Shown here: piece by piece, positions 16,837 to 24,700 of the stretch
How positions within the stretch are numbered: position 1 is the first letter of the stretch
How the letters are laid out: each line of letters opens with the position of its first letter
From: an uncultured Oscillospiraceae bacterium
Lineage (GTDB): Bacteria > Bacillota > Clostridia > Oscillospirales > Ruminococcaceae
Length of the DNA: 64,000 bases
Direction of reading: 5' to 3'
Assembly: GCA_934513685.1 (NCBI GenBank)
Contig: CAKSWY010000006.1
Coordinates: 35,414-99,413, forward strand
Made by a program: the position numbers and the translations under genes
Notes under the pieces: model-generated
Database searches by the model: none
The model's input: only the letters and a program-made list of their open reading frames with translations
What the model was told of the DNA's origin: nothing

Positions 16837-18152
16837 GTATGTACTTCGTCCTCCTTTGTTTTCTTTGCAGTTTCAGCCAGGTTGGCGGCCGGCACCCGCA
16901 CCCAGAAGGTAGTGCGCTCGTTCTGGATGGAATCCACCCAGATGCTGCCGCCCAGCTGCTCTTCCAGCGACATTTTTGCGCCGGTCAGGCCCATGCCGCG
17001 GTAAATATTGCCGGTTTTGGAATCGAATTTTGTGGAATAGCCCATCTGGAACACCTTGTCCAGCTGATCCGGCGCAATGCCGGGGCCGTTGTCGCTCACC
17101 TGAAGCAGGTAGTCGCCGTCCACCCGGTCGGCCCGGATGCGCACCACGCTGTCGGGTTTGACCCCCGCCGAGGTGATGGCCTCGATGGAGTTGTTCACTA
17201 GGCACCGCAGCACCGACATCAGCAGGTAGTGGTGGCGGGTGGTAAAGTCCACGCTGCGCTCAAAGTCCAGCCGGATGTCCAGCTTTTCCTGTTCCAGCAT
17301 CCGGTAGGTGGATTCCCGCAGGATGTGCAGCAGGTCGGCAAAGCGCATCAGAGTGTCCTCGCCGTCCTCGCCCAGCTGGGTCTGAATGCCCTGTGTGATG
17401 CGCAGATAGTCCTTTTTCACATCGTGCACGTCGCAGGCAATGTACAGCGCCAGCTTTTTCACCTCGGGGGGAATGTCCAGCAGGCTGAGCTTTTCATATA
17501 ATGTATAGGCATTTTTTACAATGCCCTCGATGTTGCCGCAGCTTTTCTGCATGAAGTACAGCTCGGTGCGCAGGCTGGTTTTCATCAAAAACAGCCGCTG
17601 ATACCGCTCTTCATGCTCGGCGTGGGTCAAAAGGTCGTGGTAGCGGCCGTACACCGCCAGCAGCACAATGGTCAGCACGCCGCGGCCCAGGGCGATGGCC
17701 GCCAGAATCAGGTAGAAGTGGAGGCTCTCCTCCAGCTCCAGCCGGACCAGCACCTCGCTGATGTTGGCCAGAAGATCGCACAGGGCGATCCGATACCAGA
17801 GTTTATTATAATGGTACACATACCGCTGGCGCACGATCAGCCCGAACAGAACGCCGTAAAAGATGTAGTACAGGCCGCCGGGCAGATTGGCCCGCGCCGC
17901 CGCGGCCAGCGCGGTGCCGCGGGCCATGCCGTACAGCACACGGAACACCCATACCGCAAGGCCGGTCGTCGCGCCCACCTCCCAGGCGGGGGTTTCCCGG
18001 CTGATGGTGAGCAGGAAGAAGGGGAACAGCACCACAGCCAGCGAAATGCGGAAATCGCTGATGACGAAATGCAGGCCCAGCTCACTGAACAGCACAATGG
18101 CCAGCGCCACCAAGCCGTTCTGTTTCCAATGCTTCAGCCAGTCCGATTTCAT
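16833..18152 (-). CDS. GlnK/YcbA-like membrane sensor histidine kinase
   Basis: A 439-residue sensor kinase, started at ATG 18152 (MKSDWLKHWKQNG, RBS GGAAGGGA); the upstream extension crosses the promoter and was rejected. About six membrane helices fill residues 15-180, then a cytoplasmic kinase with phosphoacceptor His243 (CDVHDVKKDYLRI), N-box LVNNSIEAI, G1 DNGPGI and G2 YRGMGLTGAKM. The H-box type (DxHDxKK) and six-helix sensor fit the GlnK/CitA-like class. The signal is probably glutamate or glutamine, inferred from partner and targets. The C-terminal KKTKEDEVHT ends in the ATGA overlap with the regulator. Confidence 0.88.
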   Translation of the reverse strand: MKSDWLKHWKQNGLVALAIVLFSELGLHFVISDFRISLAVVLFPFFLLTISRETPAWEVGATTGLAVWVFRVLYGMARGTALAAAARANLPGGLYYIFYGVLFGLIVRQRYVYHYNKLWYRIALCDLLANISEVLVRLELEESLHFYLILAAIALGRGVLTIVLLAVYGRYHDLLTHAEHEERYQRLFLMKTSLRTELYFMQKSCGNIEGIVKNAYTLYEKLSLLDIPPEVKKLALYIACDVHDVKKDYLRITQGIQTQLGEDGEDTLMRFADLLHILRESTYRMLEQEKLDIRLDFERSVDFTTRHHYLLMSVLRCLVNNSIEAITSAGVKPDSVVRIRADRVDGDYLLQVSDNGPGIAPDQLDKVFQMGYSTKFDSKTGNIYRGMGLTGAKMSLEEQLGGSIWVDSIQNERTTFWVRVPAANLAETAKKTKEDEVHT

Positions 18153-18270
18153 GCAGGGTCCCTTCCGTTTATCCAAAAACGCCGCCGGTGAGAACGCATT
18201 CCGAACCATGGAACGCTCCGCCCGGAGCAGATTCAATCGCATCGATTTAATATTTTTAAATTTCACCCTT

Positions 18271-18299
18271 ACTATACCATACGATTTGAAACCTGTACA
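18271..18299 (-). promoter_or_regulatory. Promoter of the GlnK/GlnL-like operon
   Basis: Minus strand TGTACA (18299-18294), 17-base spacer, TATAGT (18276-18271), about 120 bases before the kinase ATG. The gap 18153-18607 otherwise holds the nitroreductase terminator and, at about 18535-18559, a half copy of the CTTCCCCTC-type palindrome. Confidence 0.5.
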
Positions 18300-18487
18300 G
18301 AGGCCAACGCATATTTTGCACCGGGAAAAGTGGAATATTTGCTTTATAAAGTTAATTCCTTTTCTTCCATAAAAAAGCAAATTGTGCCCAGTTTCGGGCT
18401 TCACTTTTTTAATTTTTTATGAGTTTTTCCGATGTTTTTTGAATCTTGTCGTTTTGGCGTTTGTTTTGCTGCATTGGCAAGGCGCAC

Positions 18488-18520
18488 AAAAAGCGCACCC
18501 CGCCTTTGGGCAGGGTGCGC
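18488..18520 (-). terminator. Terminator of the nitroreductase gene
   Basis: GCGCACCC/GGGTGCGC stem extended by GCC-rich pairs; on the minus strand it is followed by TTTTT. It lies about 90 bases past the stop. Confidence 0.75.
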
Positions 18521-18607
18521 AGCTTATAGATGCAGTTTAAGCTTGAGGGGAAGCCTAAATTCTCGGCAGAAAGCAGCCCCGCCGCAGAAGTGCAAAGCCT
18601 TCCGCGC

Positions 18608-19210
18608 TCACTCCTCCCGCCATTCCACCACGTCCGCCAGCGGCTTGCGGGGGCGGGCCTTGGGGGCTTCGTCCGGCCAGCCCAGGGCTACCGCGCCCAC
18701 CAGCCGGTGGTCGGTGCCCACAAAACGGGTCAGCTCCTCATAGGCATAGCCGGTGTTGCCGATCCACAGCGTGCCCAGCCCCAGCTCGGCGGCGCAGATG
18801 AGCATATTCTGAATGGCGGCCCCCACGGCCAGGTCGTCGTACATGGCCATGAAGCGGCTCTCCGGAGTTCCGGCCTCAAAGGGCGAGGCGGCGTTGGTGT
18901 TCAGTACCAGAATCACCGCCGGGGCCGCCCGCATGGTGCGCAGGGTGGCCCCCGCATAGGCAAGGCCGCTGGCCAGCCCGGGCAGGGCCGCGTTGCCGCC
19001 GGTTTCCCGGGCAATGCCCTTCTCCATCTCGTCCAGCAGGGCCGCCTTGGCCGCCCCCTGATACACCAGAAACTTCCAGGGCTGGCGGTTTTTGCCCGAC
19101 GGGGCCAGAATCGCCGCCGCCAGCACCTCTTCAATGGCGGCCCGGGGCACCGGGTCGGGCTTGTATTTGCGGATGCTCCGGCGCTGCCGGATGCCTTCCA
19201 GATCGCTCAT
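18608..19210 (-). CDS. Nitroreductase family protein
   Basis: A 200-residue FMN-dependent oxidoreductase. The N-terminal FMN-phosphate motif RQRRSIRKYKPDP (residues 8-20), AAILAPSGKNRQPWKF (about 31-46) and AAIQNMLICAAELGLGTLWIG identify the family. ATG 19210 has AAGGAG six bases upstream. It begins only 19 bases after a strong terminator for the preceding two genes and has no separate promoter I can see. Natural substrate unknown; members reduce flavins, quinones or nitro compounds with NAD(P)H. Confidence 0.88.
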   Translation of the reverse strand: MSDLEGIRQRRSIRKYKPDPVPRAAIEEVLAAAILAPSGKNRQPWKFLVYQGAAKAALLDEMEKGIARETGGNAALPGLASGLAYAGATLRTMRAAPAVILVLNTNAASPFEAGTPESRFMAMYDDLAVGAAIQNMLICAAELGLGTLWIGNTGYAYEELTRFVGTDHRLVGAVALGWPDEAPKARPRKPLADVVEWREE

Positions 19211-19228
19211 GGCTGCTCCTTTCTGTTC

Positions 19229-19270
19229 AAAAAACGGCCCTGCACACCCCAGGGCGGCAGGGCCGTTTTC
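19229..19270 (-). terminator. Terminator (possible attenuator) between flavodoxin-like gene and nitroreductase
   Basis: Arms AAAACGGCCCTGC/GCAGGGCCGTTTT with six T on the minus strand. The nitroreductase RBS follows immediately, so the stem could let partial read-through set nitroreductase expression. Confidence 0.8.
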
Positions 19271-19291
19271 ACCGTTTCATCCGCCCGGTTT

Positions 19292-20350
19292 TTACAGCAG
19301 CGCGGCCTCCATGCTGTGGGCAAAGGCCTCGGCCCGGTCCACAATGCCGGGGCGGGCCATCAGCTCGCCCGCCTTGTTGGCGGTTTCCATCATCACAAAG
19401 CGGGGCGGCAGATAAAAGCCCTTGTTCATGTTCAGCGCGCCGATCAGCTGCCGGGCCAGCAGGTCACTGCCGGAATAGCCCGACACCACCAGCGCAAACA
19501 GTGCCTTCTGGTGGAAGCTCTGGGTGCGGTACAGGGCCGTCAGCCGGTTGATGAAGGCCGTCAAGTTGGCGTTGAGGGCGTCGTTGTAGTTGGGGCAGAT
19601 CATCACCACCGCGTCCGCCGCGCGCACCGCAGGGTAGACCTCCTCCACCATCAGGCCGCCATAAAAGCAGCTGCCCTGCTCGCCGAAGTGCAGGCACATC
19701 TTGTAGGGGCAGCCGCCGCAGTCGGCCACGGCGCCGTTGCGCAGGCCGATCTCGTCCGTCTCCCAGCCGGGCAGGCTTTCCCGGATGAGGTGCCACAGGG
19801 CAAAGGTGTTGCTGCTCTTGTGGCTGGAGGCGTGCAGCACCGCCAGCCGGGGCGCCCCGTGGCGCTGAAACTCGAAGCGCAGCAGCCGGTCCGCCAGATC
19901 CCGGGCGGCGGCATGATAGGCATGCAGCGGGTCGGTGCCCAGGTTGGCGGCCTTGATGTCAAAGTTGTGTAGGGTGAGGGTGGCCTCCACCAGCGGTGCG
20001 CCGATAAAGGCGCAACCGCACAGGTTGGCCGCCAGCACCAGCTCCCGGCTGAGAGTTTTGGTATAAAGTTCGCTCTGCCCGTCCACGATCACCGCGCCAA
20101 GGCAGCCCTCCAGGCAGCCGGGGTGGTTTCGCAGCCAGGCCAGCATCCGGTAGTACTCCAGATTTACGCCGTCCGCCCCGATGGCCACGGCGAACAGCAC
20201 CCGTCGGCCCGTCACCGGGCGCAGGGCCTCGGCCGTTTCCACCGTCTCACACCGGCGGCCCGCCAGTGCCCCGGCCAGGGCCTGCTCCATGCGGGGGGCC
20301 GCCTCGGCCCGGGGACGGATCACCAGCAGCGCTTCCTCCTGCCCGCTCAT
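19292..20350 (-). CDS. Flavodoxin-fold NAD(P)H oxidoreductase-like protein with Cys cluster
   Basis: A 352-residue protein, started at ATG 20350, which overlaps the upstream stop as ATGA. The C-terminal half (about 170-345) is an NADPH-dependent-FMN-reductase-like flavodoxin domain (LAVLHASSHKSSNT, MICPNYNDALNANLTAFINR). It holds a cysteine group CGGCPYKMC with a further Cys six residues on, resembling iron-sulfur flavoproteins. The N-terminal half (about 1-165) also looks like a flavodoxin fold without an obvious FMN site. It is translationally coupled to a malate-dehydrogenase-like protein, suggesting a redox pair. Substrate unknown. Confidence 0.75.
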   Translation of the reverse strand: MSGQEEALLVIRPRAEAAPRMEQALAGALAGRRCETVETAEALRPVTGRRVLFAVAIGADGVNLEYYRMLAWLRNHPGCLEGCLGAVIVDGQSELYTKTLSRELVLAANLCGCAFIGAPLVEATLTLHNFDIKAANLGTDPLHAYHAAARDLADRLLRFEFQRHGAPRLAVLHASSHKSSNTFALWHLIRESLPGWETDEIGLRNGAVADCGGCPYKMCLHFGEQGSCFYGGLMVEEVYPAVRAADAVVMICPNYNDALNANLTAFINRLTALYRTQSFHQKALFALVVSGYSGSDLLARQLIGALNMNKGFYLPPRFVMMETANKAGELMARPGIVDRAEAFAHSMEAALL

Positions 20351-21600
20351 TTCAGGGCAGCCAGGCCGGCTTCCGCCTGGCGGATGCGCTCGAACAGGGC
20401 GGCGGGCATATCCAGCACCTCGGTCTCCAGCCCAACGGCGGTGTACCGGGTGCGGCAGCCCATGTAAATGCCGCCGAAGTACACCGCGCCGTAGTGCCAC
20501 TCGCCCCGCAGGGTGAGCAGAATGCTGATTGCGCCGGAGGACAGCGCCGGGGCCACATAGGGCTTGTAGCCCAGCGCCCGCATCTCCATGTTGGCGGTGA
20601 CGGCCAGCTTGGTGAGGGCGCGGCTGCGCTCGTCATCGTAATTGGCGATGGAATTGGCGATCACCAGATCCTGGCCGTGGGGGCCGAAGGCGCGGCCCTC
20701 GGTCAAAAAGTCGCCGAACAGCTCGGGCTGGCGCTTGGCGTAGTAGGCGGCGCGGGCGTTCATCACGCCCAGGCCGTAGCCCTGCACCTGCTCGGGCCGC
20801 AGGCCCTTGCCGTCAAAGCTGCCGTTCTCATCGGTGTTGCTGGCCTTCCAGGCAGCGCGGGCCAGGGCATCCACCGGGTCGCTCACCACGCAGAACAGCC
20901 CCTTGAAGCCCGCCTCCCGGGCCTGCTTGGCATACTGGCTCACAATGGCCTTGTTGTTTTCGTACTGGGCCATGCGCACGTCCTTCACGCCGCTGCCCAC
21001 CGGGGGAATGCCCTTGCTGGCCACGAACACGAACACGTCGCAGTCCATGAGCTTGTCCATGGGCACCACGTCCACCGGGGGCAGGGCGTCGTAGTTCCAG
21101 GGGAAGGCGATCTGGTTGATCTCAAACTCCCAGCGGGCGGCGGCTTTTTCGTTCACATCGCAGATGCCGATGGAGTCCAGCACATCCGCGCCCATCAGCC
21201 GCAGGCCCAGCAGCAGGGTGCTGCCCACATCACCCAAAGCCAGCAGGTGCAGCCGCTGTTTTTTCTTGGGGGCCGCCGGGGCCAGCAGGCTCTCCCAGGC
21301 GGGGTGGGCCAGGTTCACCGCCCGCAGGCGGCCCTGCTCGGCCGCATCGGCCACGGTGCCATCGGCCAGGCCCCGCTCCAGCGCGGGCAGCGCCTTGCCA
21401 TTCAGCCAGGATACATCCTCGGCCGCGTCCAGCGTGCGCAGGTCGTTCACCTTCCAGCTGGCACGGTTGCGGGTCAGGTCCTCCCGGCGGACCAGATAGT
21501 TCAGCACTCCGTCGCCCAGCTGGCCCGGCTGGGCCGCGGGGTAGGGCAGCTCCTCGGCGCTGCAGCACAGCGCGCCGCCGATCTGATAGTAATTCAGCAT
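20347..21600 (-). CDS. Lactate/malate dehydrogenase-fold protein
   Basis: A 417-residue protein started at ATG 21600 (MLNYYQIGG), with AGGAGG upstream. After about 120 unusual N-terminal residues there is a dinucleotide-binding segment LALGDVGSTLLLGLRLMGADVLD, then VFVFVASKG, a CVVSDPVDAL motif and AFGPHGQDLV, in which GPHG takes the place of the catalytic GxHG of lactate and malate dehydrogenases. It is therefore an atypical family member, longer than usual (about 310) because of the N-terminal part. The stop overlaps the start of the flavodoxin-like gene. The reaction cannot be named. Confidence 0.7.
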   Translation of the reverse strand: MLNYYQIGGALCCSAEELPYPAAQPGQLGDGVLNYLVRREDLTRNRASWKVNDLRTLDAAEDVSWLNGKALPALERGLADGTVADAAEQGRLRAVNLAHPAWESLLAPAAPKKKQRLHLLALGDVGSTLLLGLRLMGADVLDSIGICDVNEKAAARWEFEINQIAFPWNYDALPPVDVVPMDKLMDCDVFVFVASKGIPPVGSGVKDVRMAQYENNKAIVSQYAKQAREAGFKGLFCVVSDPVDALARAAWKASNTDENGSFDGKGLRPEQVQGYGLGVMNARAAYYAKRQPELFGDFLTEGRAFGPHGQDLVIANSIANYDDERSRALTKLAVTANMEMRALGYKPYVAPALSSGAISILLTLRGEWHYGAVYFGGIYMGCRTRYTAVGLETEVLDMPAALFERIRQAEAGLAALK

Positions 21601-21722
21601 GATTGTTCCTCCTGTCATGGGGCACATTCCCCATCTCTTGCTTCCTATTTCTTGTTTTTCATTATAAGGGCAGGCGCCGCGGCGGGCAAGGCTTTGCCGG
21701 TGCCACGGCGCACAGGCGCGGT

Positions 21723-24700
21723 TTATTCGCCGCCCAGCGCAAAGGCGCGGGTGCGGCGCAGCAGCTCCAGGTCATTTTCCAGATACACCGACGGGGCCAG
21801 GTTTTCATCGTAGCTCATGCAGCTGCCCTTGTCCGGGCACAGCGGCAGGATCACCGCCTCGCTCAGGCGGGCCAGCGTCAGGTTGCGGCCGTACTGGGCG
21901 CGGTACAGTCCCTCCAGCATCCGGAACAGATCCCGGGCGTTCTCCAGACAGCACTCGGAGAAGTCAAACAGGGCTTCCCGGCCGCAGTCCTCCAGCCGGG
22001 GGGTGGTGTAGGGCAGGATCATGTTGATGGAGGGCTGCAGGCCCGCCGCCTGGCGGGTGGACCGCCGCACCGTGTCGCCGCCGATGAAGGGGTACAGGGT
22101 GGACTCCACAAACCAGTGCCGCAGGGTGGGAATGGTGTACACGCTCTCCACCGGCAGGCCCCAGTCGGCCATGCTGTCCCATCCGTAGCCGGAGAGCATA
22201 CCCACCAGCACGGTGCGGATCTCCACGTCCTCCTGCTTGAACAGGGGCAGAATGGCCTTCAGGCGGCCGGCGTGGTGCAGCAGGTCGTCCACCAGCACCA
22301 CCGGCCGGCCGAAGGACTTGATGGCCCGGATCTGGCTGATCAGGGGGCTGTACCCGGGGAACGGCTCGATGGCATCGCGGGAGAGGTCCGGCTCGTACAC
22401 CTTGTCGGTGTGCAGGGTCTTGGTCACGGTGTTGGGCACCACCCGTCCGCGCAGAATTTTGCCGAAGGGCACGCACATCACCGGGCCAAGCACCCGGGGC
22501 TGGGTCGGCTCACGGGGCACGCCGTTCAGCTGGGTAATGCGGTCCACCATGCGCTGCATAATGGAGCCGGAGGGCAGGCTCAGTACCAGCTTGCCCGGGT
22601 ACATACGGGCCATGGTCAGCTGCAGGCGGCGGTGGGCGGCCCGGCAGGAGGCCAGCGCCCGCTCATCGCTGGCGAACGGCTCCTTCAACGTGGTGGCCAG
22701 GTTCTGCATCAGCACCAGCGGCTGGTGCATATCCACCAGCCACACCGGCCGTTCGCTCTGCTCGGCGGGCACAAAGCCCTGCCGCTCCAGCGCGTCCTTC
22801 AGGCCGTCGGGGCAGTGGCCGTCCAGCGGGGCGCACACGCCGTAGTTGCAGGTGTGGGCCAGGCTGGTGGCCACGGTCTCGGCCACCAGCAGCTGCCAGG
22901 CGTCCGGCAGGGGTTCGCCCCGGCGCAGATACACCCCGCTGATGAGCAGGATCCGCCCGCAGGCACTGCGGCGCACAGAGTCGGCCAGCTTCAGGTCGTG
23001 CAGCGTGCTGAACAGCTGCTCCGGCTGCAAGAAGCGCAGGCGGGCAAAGCCCACGGGGGCGCCGTCCGGCAGGCACAGGGCCATCACCCCATCGCCGGTC
23101 TGCAGCAGGTCCGCCGCCAGCAGCCCGGCCTCGGGGCTTTCGCCCAGCACGCCGTGGGTCAGCTCCCGCAAAAAGCCAAATTCCGGGCTGCGCTCGAACC
23201 GGAAGCGGAACTTCCGGTCCGGCAGGCCCCGCTTGAACTTCGGCTCCCGCAGGTACAGGCCCCGCTGGTAGATAAACTGCTGGGCCACCGGGTCGATCAG
23301 ATTGGAAATGTCCCGGTTCAGGTCGATGTTCTCCCGAATGCGGGTGGAGCTGATGTCCTCCAGATGGGTGGGCAGCTCCAGCTCCACCACCTTGCCGGTG
23401 ATGAAGTCCTTGGGGTCCCGCTGGTGGTCCACCTCCCGCTCGGACTGGCTGGCCCGGCGGAACACGATGTGGTTCATGTTGTGCACCGAGTTTTCCTGGG
23501 GCGGGGCCGTGTAGGCCGAGGCCCCGGCAATCACGTCGCTGCCCACCACCAGATACACCTCCCGGCCGGGGAACACCGCCTTGAGCCGGGCCAGGTCGCC
23601 GGGGTTGGCGATGTTCACCGGAATTTCATCCGGGAACAGGTGCACGTGGAACATATCCGCCACCGACATGCTCACGATCTGGCGGCGCACCAGATGGGGC
23701 TGGGTGTTTTTGGACCAGCTGAACTCGTCAATGGCCAGATACACCTCATAGCCCATGTCCCGAATGGCCCGCACAATGCCCTTGTGGGACAGGGTGAACG
23801 GGTCGAACGTGCCGGGGAAGAAGGCCACCTTGTTCCAGATGCTCACGGGCAGGCGGCCGTTCTCCACATGGTAGTTGGAGATGAAGCGGCAGATGTGGCT
23901 CAGCGCCGCGGCCCGGTAATACAGACTGAGGATGGTGGGCTGGTTTTCATCCAGGAAGAACAGCAGCTTCTGGAAGCACAGGCCGAACAGGCGGTTTTTC
24001 TCCTCCGCGCTCAGCCGGGTGCTGGCGAACAGCTGGCCCAGCAGCTGCAGCGCCTCCTGCCGCACCGTGACCCGGTGGCTGGCCAGCCCGCCCAGCAGGC
24101 AGCCCAGCAGCCGGTCGGCCCGGCGGCGGTTTTCCTCCGGCGGCTCGGCAAACTGGCTGGCGTATACGCCGTAATATTCCAGAATGACGGCCAGCGTGTC
24201 CAGCGCACCGCACACGATGCGCTCGTTGGCGCTGGAGAGGGAGGCCCGCAGGTTCTCGATCAGCTCATCCAGCTGCTCCGGCGGCAGCCAGAGGGCAAAC
24301 TCGCCCAGATATCGGGGAATGTACTTGGAAAACTCGTATTCGCCCACTTCCAAGCCCTTCACCAGCTCCACCGAAATTTCGTTTCGCTGGTCCGGGGTGA
24401 GCAGCTTGACAATGCGCAGCAGCGCCGCGCCGGCGTCGCACCGCACCACCACCTGCTCGCTCACCTTGATGAGGTTGCACAGATGGGTGGCAATGTGCAG
24501 GATGTGGTCGGTGCGGCCCTGGTCCACCTGATCCGCCAGCAGCTTGATGTTCACCGCCTTGATGATCCAGGGGGTGCCGGTTTTCAGGTTGTCCAGGAAG
24601 ATTTCGCTCACCACATCGGTGCCGTACAGAACGCGCCGGTGCATGGTCACATCCAGCTCCAGATTGGAGAGGATGCGGTATTGCAGGAACAGGGTGGTCA

